From Acidovorax sp. Leaf78 (GTDB taxonomy: Bacteria; Pseudomonadota; Gammaproteobacteria; Burkholderiales; Burkholderiaceae_C): a stretch of DNA of 64,000 nucleotides. Numbering within the stretch: the stretch's first letter is position 1; every line of letters begins with the position of its first letter. A program made the position numbers and the translations under genes. Below the pieces are notes generated by a model, which was given only the letters and a program-made list of their open reading frames with translations, searched no databases and was not told where the DNA came from. The stretch lies in assembly GCF_001422735.1 (NCBI RefSeq), contig NZ_LMLZ01000023.1:196587-260586 (forward strand), read 5' to 3'. Positions 1 to 7,893 of this stretch are shown here, piece after piece.

Positions 1-159
1 GTTGACTGCCGAGCGGACCACCGGTGCAGCCACGCTGCAAGGCCGCAAGATCGGCCCGGTCCCGGCGCGCAGGCTGCGGCACACTGTGCGGCGCAACGCC
101 GCGCACGCCGACCTGCGCACCGGCCTGCCAGTTCCCAACCGCCCCAGCCATCCATCACC

Positions 160-1206
160 ATGACCTCCACTGGATTCATCTCCCGCTTGCATGCCCGCTC
201 TGGCTTTGGCATTGCCTTTCGCTGGCTGTCCACCGCGGCGCTCTGCAGCGCCGCCACCCTGGCCCACGCCGCAGGCTTTGCCTTCATCGAGGTGCCCGCC
301 GACCAGGACGGGCCCGCGCTGCGCGGCGCCGTGTGGTCGCCGTGCAGCACGCCGCCGGGCCCCATCGACCTGGCGCCGCTGGTGCTGCAAGGCACGCGGG
401 ACTGCCCCGTGACCGGCCCAGGTCTGCCGCTGGTGGTGGTGTCGCACGGCGCGGGCGGATCGGCCCTGGGGCACCACGATACGGCGGCAGCGCTGGCCGA
501 TGCGGGCTATGTGGTGGCCTCCATCCACCACCCGGGCGACAACTTTCAGGACATGAGCCGCCAGGGCCACCTGTCGGCGTTTGCCACGCGGCCCGTGGAC
601 ATGAAGCGGCTGACGGTTTACATGCTGGGCGCGTGGCCCCAGCGCGCGCAGCTGGACGCGGGCAAGGTCGGCTTCTTCGGCTTTTCACGCGGGGGCTACA
701 CGGGGCTGGTGGCCACTGGCGCTGTGCCGGACTGGACGCTGCGGCCAGACCTGTGCCCACCGCTGTCCACCCGGCCGCTGTGCGGCGAGATCCGCCGCAA
801 CGAGATACCGGCCACACCCGCGCCGGATGCGCGCATCAAGGCGGCGGTCATCGTCGATCCCTTGAGCGTGTTCGACGCCAAGGGCCTTCGGCAGGTCGGC
901 GTGCCGGTGCAGTTGTGGGCCTCGGCGCTGGGTGGCGACGGCGTCACGTTGAACAGCGTGGAAACCGTGCGCCAGGGCCTGCCCCGCGCGCCCGACTGGC
1001 ATCTGGCCGCCAACGCGGGGCACTATGCCTTTCTGGCGCCCTGCTCGCCGGCGTTGGCCGAGGTGGCGCCGGACATTTGCCGCGATGCGCCGGGGTTTGA
1101 CCGGGTGGCGTTTCACCAGGTGTTCAATGCGCAGGTGGTGCAGTTCTTTCAGCGGCACATTCCGGCGTCTGCAACGGCAGGCATCGCGGCGGGCAAGGCG
1201 CCCTGA
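160..1206 (+). CDS. Secreted alpha/beta hydrolase (dienelactone hydrolase/PAF-acetylhydrolase-like)
   Basis: The 348-residue product begins with a long basic N-region and a hydrophobic stretch ending in a likely signal peptidase site around residue 38 (AHAAG), so it is probably periplasmic or secreted. LPLVVVSHGAGG gives the oxyanion-loop strand, and G-F-S-R-G-G (Ser176) is the nucleophile elbow. A late NAGHYAFL segment supplies the probable catalytic histidine. This layout fits predicted dienelactone hydrolases and bacterial platelet-activating-factor acetylhydrolase-like esterases, and the substrate cannot be read from the sequence. No Shine-Dalgarno is obvious before this ATG. The gene stands alone, convergent with the small gene at 1258-1635. 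Bases 1-159 upstream show no gene I can support. Confidence 0.8.
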   Translation: MTSTGFISRLHARSGFGIAFRWLSTAALCSAATLAHAAGFAFIEVPADQDGPALRGAVWSPCSTPPGPIDLAPLVLQGTRDCPVTGPGLPLVVVSHGAGGSALGHHDTAAALADAGYVVASIHHPGDNFQDMSRQGHLSAFATRPVDMKRLTVYMLGAWPQRAQLDAGKVGFFGFSRGGYTGLVATGAVPDWTLRPDLCPPLSTRPLCGEIRRNEIPATPAPDARIKAAVIVDPLSVFDAKGLRQVGVPVQLWASALGGDGVTLNSVETVRQGLPRAPDWHLAANAGHYAFLAPCSPALAEVAPDICRDAPGFDRVAFHQVFNAQVVQFFQRHIPASATAGIAAGKAP

Positions 1207-1215
1207 GCGGTTTTC

Positions 1216-1244
1216 GTCAGCGGCGGCAAGTCTGCCCCGCTGAC
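1216..1244. other. Hairpin between convergent genes
   Basis: Perfect 8-bp arms (GTCAGCGG at 1216-1223 and CCGCTGAC at 1237-1244) enclose a 13-nt loop. The hairpin lies just after the hydrolase stop and ahead of the convergent gene's stop. There is no clear T-tract on either strand, so it may slow transcription or be a weak bidirectional terminator. Confidence 0.35.
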
Positions 1245-1257
1245 AACATGGAGCCGC

Positions 1258-1635
1258 TCAGCGCGCATCGCAGCCGTTCACATGCACGGCGCTGTCAGGG
1301 TCGACCTTCTGGCAGGCTTTGACCTGGTTGGATTTGACCCGGCCATCCACCCAGATCGTGATGTGGGGCTCGGAGGCCTGATGGCACCCTTTCTTTATCT
1401 GGACCTGCCCACACGCGCGCAAAACCTGGGCGGCCTTGGATTCGTCGTCACCTCGGTTTTTGACGTTATCCAGAAATGTCTGGACCTGAGTTTGCGTGTA
1501 GGGCTTTCCGGTGGCGGGATTGTTCACGTCGTTGTTGATTTCTGCATCCCAGTCCGGCTGGAACACATACGTGGGCCTGGCCAAGGCCGTCCCGCACAGC
1601 AGCACGGCAAGCGCTGCAGTCATGAATTTTTTCAT
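1258..1635 (-). CDS. Small secreted protein of unknown function
   Basis: The product is 125 residues with a classical signal peptide (MKKFMTAALAVLLCGTALA, cleavage before RPTYV). The mature part is about 105 residues with three or four cysteines (RACGQVQIKKGCHQ, KACQKVD, NGCDAR), which could form disulfides in the periplasm. A Shine-Dalgarno-like AGGAGAGCGG lies just upstream of the ATG. I do not recognise a family. The gene has no evident operon partner. Confidence 0.7.
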   Translation of the reverse strand: MKKFMTAALAVLLCGTALARPTYVFQPDWDAEINNDVNNPATGKPYTQTQVQTFLDNVKNRGDDESKAAQVLRACGQVQIKKGCHQASEPHITIWVDGRVKSNQVKACQKVDPDSAVHVNGCDAR

Positions 1636-1787
1636 TTTCCGCTCTCCTGAATGCCTACTCTTTGACGATTTTCGGCGCCCTCGGCTTCATCACCTGTTGA
1701 GGAAGCGAGCCCATCGTGGCGCCGACCGGACGGCTTGGCGATTACAGGAAATTACAGCGGTCTTCAGCTAAAGCGCCCCGCGCAGCG

Positions 1788-2750
1788 TCAGGCCTGCTTG
1801 GCGGACAACTGGGGCCGCCGGATCGTCCACAACGCCGCCGCCATCAGCCCCACACCCGCGAGTTGCACGGCGCTGAGCGTGCGGCCATACACCGCCCAGT
1901 CCACCAGCACCGCGGTGAGCGGGTACACAAACTGCAGCACCGCGATGCGCCCCAGCGCCAGGCGGGCCATGCCGGCGAACAGCACCACATACGCCAGCCC
2001 CGTGTGCACCACGCCCAGGCCCAGCAGCCAGGCCCATGCAGCACCCTGCTGCGGCCAGCCCAGCACGAAGGGGGCCCACACCAGCGCCACGGCGCCCACC
2101 AGGCACTGCCACAGCGCCATCGCAAAGGGGCTGATGGCCTTTTGCGTGTTGGCCAGCAGCGTGACGCCCGCGTAGCACAGCGAGCCGCCCAGGCACATCA
2201 GCACACCCGCCATGTAGCCGCCGCCACCACCACTGCTGCTGGCGGCCGCAGCCGCTGCGGTGCCGTCCAGCAGGCCGGTGGTCAGCACCAGGCCGCCCAA
2301 CGCGGCCAGGGTGGCCAGCCACTGCGTGGGCGAGACGGCCTCGCGCAGAAACAGCGCGCCGAACACGATGACCCAGATGGGCTGGATGTGAAAGATGACC
2401 GTCGCCACGGCGATGGAGGTGCGCGGGATGGCCGCGAAGAACAGCGCCCAGTTGAACACCATGAGCACGCCGGTGGCGCACGCCACCCAGCGGGTGCGGC
2501 CGCTGAGCAGCAGCTCGCGCCCCCGGCCCGTGGCCAGGCACCAGGCCAGCAGCGCCAGCGCGCCGAATGCGCAGCGGAACCACACCGTCACCAGCGGGTG
2601 CTGGCCCGCCTCTTCCACAAACACTCCGATGGTGCCCAGCAGCACGCCCCCGGCGATGAGCAGCCACTGGCCGTCGCGCTCGCGCTGGACAGGTGGTTGC
2701 GATGGCTCTGCGGGGGATAGGGACGCTGCGATGCCGGCTTTGAGATTCAT
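1788..2750 (-). CDS. EamA/DMT-family inner-membrane exporter
   Basis: The 320-residue product has about ten hydrophobic segments arranged as two EamA repeats (roughly residues 28-160 and 185-315), the layout of drug/metabolite transporters of the RhaT/YdcZ superfamily. Recognisable family features are the FIxxAGQHPLVTVWFRCAFGALALL start and the WPF/VLGL helices. An Ala/Gly/Ser-rich linker (AAAAAASSSGGGGG, about residues 165-180) separates the halves. The gene is transcribed divergently from the LysR gene at 3057, with a LysR-type inverted repeat between them, so it is the probable target of that regulator. Substrate unknown. Confidence 0.85.
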   Translation of the reverse strand: MNLKAGIAASLSPAEPSQPPVQRERDGQWLLIAGGVLLGTIGVFVEEAGQHPLVTVWFRCAFGALALLAWCLATGRGRELLLSGRTRWVACATGVLMVFNWALFFAAIPRTSIAVATVIFHIQPIWVIVFGALFLREAVSPTQWLATLAALGGLVLTTGLLDGTAAAAAASSSGGGGGYMAGVLMCLGGSLCYAGVTLLANTQKAISPFAMALWQCLVGAVALVWAPFVLGWPQQGAAWAWLLGLGVVHTGLAYVVLFAGMARLALGRIAVLQFVYPLTAVLVDWAVYGRTLSAVQLAGVGLMAAALWTIRRPQLSAKQA

Positions 2751-2807
2751 GGGGCTGATGCTCGGGGTTTAGCGTTGTGGTGTAAAACGGATAATTCGAA
2801 CGGATAT

Positions 2808-2824
2808 CATTCGATAAACGAATG
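2808..2824. promoter_or_regulatory. Candidate LysR-type operator
   Basis: CATTCG-ATAAA-CGAATG is a perfect 6-bp inverted repeat with a 5-nt spacer that contains the T-N11-A core of LysR boxes. It sits between the divergent DMT exporter and LysR genes. A second partial ATTCG half-site lies just to the left (about 2794). Confidence 0.5.
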
Positions 2825-3056
2825 CCTTTAAAAATGGCGTTTGACAGTGCACGACACCCTGCGTCTCCACCCGCGGCCATAAGCACCCACACCCACACCC
2901 ACACCCACACTCACGTTCACACCGACCGTTCAGGCTGAGCCTGTCGAAGCCCGCCCCAATCCCTGTGCGACGGACCAGAGAATCTGCGCAGTCGCCAGCC
3001 ACACGGCAAGACGCCAGATCACACCACTGCCCCCCCACCAAGGCCCTGTCACCACC
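2825..3056. repeat. Intergenic region with hexamer tandem repeat and one family-A repeat unit
   Basis: This region separates the exporter from the LysR gene. It contains about four to five tandem copies of the hexamer CACACC at 2884-2910, followed at 2923-2950 by a single copy of the intergenic repeat GTTC(A/G)GGCTGAGCCTGTCGAAG found again at 5.3-5.6 kb and 6.7-6.8 kb. I see no further gene. Confidence 0.7.
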
Positions 3057-3923
3057 ATGAACCACCCAGACTTTCAGATCGACTGGCTGCGCGCCTTTGT
3101 GGCCGTGGTGGACGCAGGCTCGCTCTCGGGCGCGGCGCCGCTGGTGCACCGCTCCCAATCCGCAGTCAGCATGCAGATCAAGAAGCTGGAGGCTGCGCTC
3201 GGCCGCCCGGTGCTGCTGCGCGGGCCGCGCCACCTGGAGGTGACGCCGGCCGGGGCCGAGCTGCTGTCGTACGCGCGCCGCGTGCTCGACCTGCAGGCCG
3301 AGGCGCACACGGCGCTGTTCGGCCCGCAGCTGGCCGGGCGCGTGCGGCTGGGTGTGCCGGACGACTATGCCAGCGCCTACCTCACGCCGGTGCTGCGCAG
3401 CTTTGCGCACCGCTACCACGGGGTGGAGATCGAGCTGACGTGCGAGCAGTCCACGTCGCTGATCCCGCGCCTGGGGCGCGGCGAGCTGGACCTGGCGCTG
3501 GTCTCGCGCGACAAGCCGCAGCGCGGGCACTTTTTGTTTGATGAGCCGTTGGTGTGGGTGGGCTCGCCGCAGCACGAGGTGTGGCGGCGCGACCCGCTGC
3601 CGATTGCGGTGTACGAATCGGCCAGCCTGGCCCGCATCGCCACGATGAAGGCGCTGGCGGCGCGGCGGCGTGCGCACCGCATCGTGTACCACAGCTCCAG
3701 CCTGGCGGGGCAGCTGGCCGCGGTGGAGAGCGGCCTGGCCGTGGCGGTGCTCACGCGCTGCAGCGTGCCCGCGCACTTGCAGATACTGCAGGACCTGCCG
3801 GCAGAGTTTGACCTGCCGCTGCTCGATTCGATGGAGGTGGCGGTGCTGCGCAGCAAGGTGTCGCTGCGCTCGCCAGCGGTGGATGCGATGTACGAGCAGA
3901 TGCTGCGCACGCTGGGGAGTTGA
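3057..3923 (+). CDS. LysR-family transcriptional regulator
   Basis: The product is 288 residues, the normal LTTR length. The N-terminal winged helix-turn-helix spans about residues 8-66 (DWLRAFVAVVDAGSLSGAAPLVHRSQSAVSMQIKKLEAALG), followed by the linker helix and a periplasmic-binding-protein-like effector domain (LGVPDDYASAYLTPVLRSF). It is divergent from the DMT exporter at 1788-2750 with a LysR box between, so control of that exporter is likely. The effector is unknown. Confidence 0.93.
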   Translation: MNHPDFQIDWLRAFVAVVDAGSLSGAAPLVHRSQSAVSMQIKKLEAALGRPVLLRGPRHLEVTPAGAELLSYARRVLDLQAEAHTALFGPQLAGRVRLGVPDDYASAYLTPVLRSFAHRYHGVEIELTCEQSTSLIPRLGRGELDLALVSRDKPQRGHFLFDEPLVWVGSPQHEVWRRDPLPIAVYESASLARIATMKALAARRRAHRIVYHSSSLAGQLAAVESGLAVAVLTRCSVPAHLQILQDLPAEFDLPLLDSMEVAVLRSKVSLRSPAVDAMYEQMLRTLGS

Positions 3924-4096
3924 TGGTGCGTGGCGACACGGCCAGCGTGCCGGCCGGCACTGCGGACCACGACAGCAACCCTGCCGCCGCAAGGCACTTG
4001 CGCGACCGTGGCTGCGGCGCAATCCAGTTCTAATGTTTGGCACCGGGGCGCGCAATTGAACCAACGGCGCGCCCTTCTTCCTACCGAAAGCCAAGC

Positions 4097-5245
4097 ATGA
4101 CCACCACCACCGACATTCCCACCACCGCACTGCAACTGCGCTCGCTCGTCCAGCCCGACGGCACCTTGCAGATCAGCCTGGAGCCCACGCCCGTGCCCAC
4201 GCCGGGGCCTGACGAGGTGCTGATCCAGGTGCAGGCCACGCCCATCAACCCGTCGGACATCGGCCTGCTGCTGGGCCCCGCCGATTTGTCCACGGTGCAG
4301 GTCACGGGCACGGCCGAGCGCCCGGTGGCCACGGCCCGCATCCCCGACCGCGCCATGCCCGGCATGGCCGCACGTTTGGGCCAGAGCATGCCCGTGGGCA
4401 ACGAGGGCGCGGGCCTGGTGGTGGCTGCGGGCGCGTCGCCCGCAGCGCAGGCACTGCTGGGCCGCACGGTGGCCGTCATTGGCGGCGCCATGTACGCGCA
4501 GTACCGCGCCATGCCGGCGGCGCAGTGCCTGCCGCTGCCTGAAGGCACCACGGCGGCCGAGGGCGCATCGTGCTTCGTCAACCCGCTGACCGCGCTGAGC
4601 ATGGTGGAGGCCATGAAGCGCGAGGGCCACACCGCGCTGGTGCACACCGCCGCGGCCAGCAACCTGGGCCAGATGCTGAACAAGATCTGCCAGAAGGACG
4701 GCATCGGCCTGGTCAACATCGTGCGCAAGCCCGAGCAGGCAGCGCTGCTGCGCGGCATCGGCGCGCAGTATGTGTGCGACACCAGCGCGCCCACTTTCGT
4801 GGCCGACCTGACCGAGGCGCTGGTGGCCACGGGCGCGACTATCGCGTTCGACGCCACCGGCGGCGGCACGCTGGCCGGGCAGATCCTGCAGTGCATGGAA
4901 GCGGCCATCAACCGCAAGGCGCAGGAGTACAGCCGGTATGGATCGGCGGTGCACAAGCAGGTGTATTTGTATGGTCACCTGGACACGCGGCCGACCGAGA
5001 TCCACCGCACGTTCGGCATGGCCTGGGGCATTGGCGGGTGGCTGCTGTTTCCGTTCCTGGCCAAGATCGGGGATGCCGCGGCCCAGGCGCTGCGCGCGCG
5101 CGTGGCGGCGGAGTTGAAGACCACGTTTGCCAGCCACTATGCGCGCACGGTGTCGCTGGCCGGGGCTGTGAGCGCCGATGCGATCGCGTTTTATGGTGCG
5201 CGGAATACGGGTGCGAAGGTGTTGATCGATCCGTCGATGGAGTGA
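4097..5245 (+). CDS. Zinc-binding alcohol dehydrogenase-family oxidoreductase (MDR)
   Basis: I start the gene at the ATG at 4097 (MTTTTDIPTT), preceded by a GAAAG Shine-Dalgarno, rather than 60 nt upstream, giving 382 residues. It is a medium-chain dehydrogenase/reductase: the N-terminal GroES-like part has GPDEVLIQVQATPINPSD and VGNEGAGLVV, and the Rossmann part has ALVHTAAASNLGQMLNKIC and FDATGGGTLAGQIL. The cysteine ligands of zinc alcohol dehydrogenases are not evident, so it is more like quinone-reductase or enoyl-reductase MDR members. NAD(P)H-dependent reduction is probable, substrate unknown. It stands alone downstream of the LysR gene. Confidence 0.82.
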   Translation: MTTTTDIPTTALQLRSLVQPDGTLQISLEPTPVPTPGPDEVLIQVQATPINPSDIGLLLGPADLSTVQVTGTAERPVATARIPDRAMPGMAARLGQSMPVGNEGAGLVVAAGASPAAQALLGRTVAVIGGAMYAQYRAMPAAQCLPLPEGTTAAEGASCFVNPLTALSMVEAMKREGHTALVHTAAASNLGQMLNKICQKDGIGLVNIVRKPEQAALLRGIGAQYVCDTSAPTFVADLTEALVATGATIAFDATGGGTLAGQILQCMEAAINRKAQEYSRYGSAVHKQVYLYGHLDTRPTEIHRTFGMAWGIGGWLLFPFLAKIGDAAAQALRARVAAELKTTFASHYARTVSLAGAVSADAIAFYGARNTGAKVLIDPSME

Positions 5246-5290
5246 GCGGGGGTCGGTGCAGGTCACAGTCTGTCGGAGCGTTGTGCGGCG

Positions 5291-5592
5291 CTTCGACGAG
5301 CCTGTCCTGAGTCTGTCGAAGGGCTCAGCGTGAACGGATATTGGGGATTCCATTTCACTTACCCCCACACCGTTCGGGCTGAGCTCTCAAACACCGTTCG
5401 GGCTGAGCCTGTCGAAGCCTTGCGCGGCGCCTCGACAAGCCTGTCCTGAGCCTGCCGAAGGGCTCAGCGTGAACGGGTAGTTGTGGCTGCATCTTCACTC
5501 GCCCCACACCGTTCGGGCTGAGCCCCTCAAAAACCGTTCGGGCTGAGCCTGTCGAAGCCTTTCACCGCGCTTCGGCGAGCTGCGCGTGAACG
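5291..5592. repeat. Cluster of intergenic repeats (family A) between 5246 and 5628
   Basis: The 383-bp gap between the dehydrogenase and the DsbA-like gene consists largely of direct and inverted copies of one element of about 25 bp, GTTCGGGCTGAGCCTGTCGAAG. Two copies face each other to make a long imperfect hairpin (for example 5393-5477, in which CCGTTCGGGCTGAGCC pairs with GGGCTCAGCGTGAACGG). Further copies or halves lie at 5291-5337, 5370-5385, 5509-5565 and 5573-5592. No gene is present here. Confidence 0.85.
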
Positions 5593-5628
5593 GTGATTGT
5601 TTTTTCGTTGACTGCGAGTGGCTGTCCG

Positions 5629-6276
5629 TCAGGCCGCTGCCCGCACCAGCGCCACCAACTGCTCGCGCGGCCCCAGCAGCGCATCGCCCCCCAACAGCCG
5701 CAGCGCGCCGCTCTGCCCTGTCACCACCAGTTGCGGCACACCCCGTGCACCCACGGCGCGCAGTGTGGACTGGGCGTAGGCCACACGTTCAGCCAGCAGC
5801 GTGCGCAGGGCTGCATCGGGCGCCAGCTTGAGCGCCGCGGCGTCGACCAGGCCCAGGGCATTGAGCACATCGGCCAGCACGGCAGGCTCTGCAGTGTCGC
5901 GCCCGTCCACATAGCGGGCATGCTGCAGCGCATGCAGGGCCTCCAACTCGCGCTCGGGCGCGGTGTGGGCCACGGCAGTCAGCGCCAGCGTGGCAGGGCC
6001 TGAGTCGAAACGGCCAGACGGCGCACCCAGAATCTGGTCGCGGTAAGCCTGCGTGAAGGGCTGGCCCGTGAGCTGCTGGATGCGCTGGTCGTTACTCCAC
6101 GCATAGGCGGCAAATTCCGCATCCATGGGCCGCGCGCCTGCGCCTGCAAACAGGCCGGTGGGCGCGAGCGAGACGTGGATGCCATCCACGCCCTGCAGGT
6201 GCTTCAGCGCGGGCGCGGCGGCGTAGCACCAGCCGCACAGGGGGTCGAACAGATAGGTGACGGAGATGGAGGACAT
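5629..6276 (-). CDS. DsbA-family protein (thioredoxin-fold)
   Basis: The 215-residue product opens directly with SISVTYLFDPLCGWCYAAAPALKHL, a thioredoxin-fold strand followed by a C-G-W-C redox motif, then a helical insertion and a cis-proline region ARGVPQLVVTG. There is no signal peptide, so unlike DsbA itself it is probably cytoplasmic, like FrnE or HCCA-isomerase-like members. A thiol-disulfide or glutathione-linked reaction is likely. It lies 6 nt downstream of the 101-residue gene at 6283-6588, and the two probably share a transcript. Confidence 0.85.
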   Translation of the reverse strand: MSSISVTYLFDPLCGWCYAAAPALKHLQGVDGIHVSLAPTGLFAGAGARPMDAEFAAYAWSNDQRIQQLTGQPFTQAYRDQILGAPSGRFDSGPATLALTAVAHTAPERELEALHALQHARYVDGRDTAEPAVLADVLNALGLVDAAALKLAPDAALRTLLAERVAYAQSTLRAVGARGVPQLVVTGQSGALRLLGGDALLGPREQLVALVRAAA

Positions 6277-6282
6277 GGTGGG

Positions 6283-6588
6283 TCAGGGGCTTTCAGGATC
6301 AGGGGATGCTGTGGGGGATGCGGTGGGGGATGCGGCAGGGGGTGCTGATGCAGCAAGTGCGGCTTCGAAAAGTGCGAGCTCTTCTACCAGCGTGCCCCGG
6401 CTGCGGAAGTGGCGGCCGGCCCGGTCGTACCAGTTTTCGGCATCTTCGAGGTCGCCTTCCTGCACATGCAGGATGCCGTGCAGCCAGGCTGCGAGCATCG
6501 AGCCGTCGTGCTGCACCAGGTCGTGCGCCGCGTTCCAGCGCCCGGCGTGCAGGTGCTGCAGGACTTGCTGGAGTGAATGCGTGGACAC
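6283..6588 (-). CDS. Small helical (TPR-like) protein, cotranscribed with DsbA-like gene
   Basis: The product is 101 residues. Residues 1-75 form paired helices (HLHAGRWNAAHDLVQHDGSMLAAWLHGILHVQEGDLEDAENWYDRAGRHF) typical of tetratricopeptide-like hypothetical proteins in this group. The C-terminal tail is a repeat-encoded low-complexity stretch (ASPTASPTASPDPESP) from a 12-bp tandem repeat around 6300-6345. The GGAGCCCAC sequence before the ATG serves as ribosome-binding site. Function unknown. Confidence 0.7.
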   Translation of the reverse strand: MSTHSLQQVLQHLHAGRWNAAHDLVQHDGSMLAAWLHGILHVQEGDLEDAENWYDRAGRHFRSRGTLVEELALFEAALAASAPPAASPTASPTASPDPESP

Positions 6589-6691
6589 GGTGGGCTCCTT
6601 GTGAAAAACGGATGGCTGGCGGTGGCGCTGCAGAACGAAGTCTTATAGCTATCTATGGGACTAACTTTCTATCTGCGTTCGATCATCTCCC

Positions 6692-6829
6692 ACCCGTTCA
6701 CGCTGAGCCCTTCGACAGGCTCAGGACAGGCTTGTCGAAGCGCCGCGCGGGGCTTCGACAAGCTCAGCCCGAACGGGTGTGGGAGCCGAACGGTCGTGAG
6801 AGCCCGAGCGGTTGTGGGAGCCTGAACGG
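6692..6829. repeat. Family-A repeat hairpin in the 6589-6898 gap
   Basis: A face-to-face pair of the family-A element forms an inverted repeat with ends ACCCGTTC (6692) and GAACGGGT (ending 6778). Shorter half-copies follow to 6829. The remaining gap sequence 6589-6691 has nothing I can name. Confidence 0.8.
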
Positions 6830-6898
6830 CGGCACCAGCGCCAACGGAAGCGATGGATGAACCGCAGGTTCGTCGCGGCCTTTCCAGAATTCAGCGAT

Positions 6899-7765
6899 TT
6901 ACCACTTCATCTCGCCCTTGTTGACCTTGGCGCCGATGTCCAGCGACAGGCCCATGGGCGCTGCGGGGTAGGCCTTCTTCATCGCGTCGATGAGTTCAGC
7001 GCTGGTCTTGGTGGCTGCGGCATGCTTCTCGAAGGCTTGCAGGTAGCCCTTGGTGTAGGTGATGTTGGCAGCATCGAGCGTGCCGCCGGCAGGCATGTGG
7101 CCGGGCACGACCACCGTGGGCTGCAGTGCGGCCATCTCGTCGAGCTGGGCCACCCAGGCGCTGCGCTCGGCCACGGTTTGCGTGTCGGCCGTCCACACGT
7201 GGGTGTTGGTGCCCGACACCGCGATGTTGCCCACGATGGCCTTGATGGACGGGATCCACGCATACGGGCGGTGCGCCAGCACGCCGGTGGTGCCGCGGAT
7301 CTCGACCACCTGGCCGTCCACGCTCAGCGTGTTGCCGCTGATGGCCTTGGGCAGCACAGGCGTGCGCGGTGCGTTGGCACCCATCTTGGGTCCCCAGAAC
7401 GAGAGCTTGGTCGCCAGCTTGGCGTTGATCTTCTCCAGCACGGCGGGGGTGGTCACCACGTCGGCCTTGGGGAAGATTTCCTTGAGCGTTTCCACGCCGA
7501 AGTAGTAGTCGGGGTCGGCCTGGCTCACGTAGATGGTCTTGAGTTCCTTGCCGGTGTCGAGCACGTTGGCGGCAATGCGCAGTGCGTCGGCACGGGTGAA
7601 GCCGGCGTCGATGACCATGGCTTCCTTCTCGCCGTAGACCACGGTGGAGTTGACGTTGAAGCTGTTGCCGTCGGCGTTGTAGACCTTGACTTGCAGGGGC
7701 TGGGCAGCCTGGGCGCCAGTGAAGGCGACGGCGAGGGTGGCGGCGATGAGGGTGGTGCGGAACAT
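6899..7765 (-). CDS. Secreted metallo-beta-lactamase-fold protein with degenerate metal motif
   Basis: The 288-residue product has a signal peptide (MFRTTLIAATLAVAFTGAQA). The MBL-fold order is visible: NSTVVYGEKEAMVIDAGF, then ELKTIYVSQADPDYYFG where the HxHxDH metal motif should be, then VVVPGHMPAGG with one conserved histidine. Ser and Tyr stand in place of the first and last histidines of HxHxDH, so binding of two zinc ions is doubtful. From memory, similar Burkholderiales and Pseudomonas proteins share the (S/A)DPDYYF form, which would make this a subfamily trait rather than local decay. The gene is divergent from the LysR gene at 7894, which probably controls it. Confidence 0.8.
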   Translation of the reverse strand: MFRTTLIAATLAVAFTGAQAAQPLQVKVYNADGNSFNVNSTVVYGEKEAMVIDAGFTRADALRIAANVLDTGKELKTIYVSQADPDYYFGVETLKEIFPKADVVTTPAVLEKINAKLATKLSFWGPKMGANAPRTPVLPKAISGNTLSVDGQVVEIRGTTGVLAHRPYAWIPSIKAIVGNIAVSGTNTHVWTADTQTVAERSAWVAQLDEMAALQPTVVVPGHMPAGGTLDAANITYTKGYLQAFEKHAAATKTSAELIDAMKKAYPAAPMGLSLDIGAKVNKGEMKW

Positions 7766-7828
7766 GGTGGTTTTTCCAGAACGTTGAAGGGGTTGTCAGG
7801 GCTTGGCGTTGATGTCGAAGCGAAGTTT

Positions 7829-7893
7829 ATTTGCGCCAATCGATCCAATAAACCCCATAAAATGCGCATATTTGTTGCACCAATAGAGCAAAT
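7829..7893. promoter_or_regulatory. Candidate LysR-binding region between divergent genes
   Basis: The 128-bp divergent region holds two related motifs, ATTTGCGCCAAT (7829-7840) and ATTTGTTGCACCAAT (7870-7884). The second forms an inverted repeat ATTTG...CAAAT (7870-7893) abutting the LysR start codon. Autoregulation plus control of the MBL-fold gene is a reasonable reading. Confidence 0.4.

Noticed and set aside
24-1100. Frame overlapping the first hydrolase
   Set aside because: Arg/Ala/Gly-rich out-of-frame reading of the gene at 160-1206.
3413-5368. Minus-strand frame of 651 codons over the dehydrogenase
   Set aside because: Arg/Gly/His-rich antisense reading; the plus strand carries a well-supported dehydrogenase.
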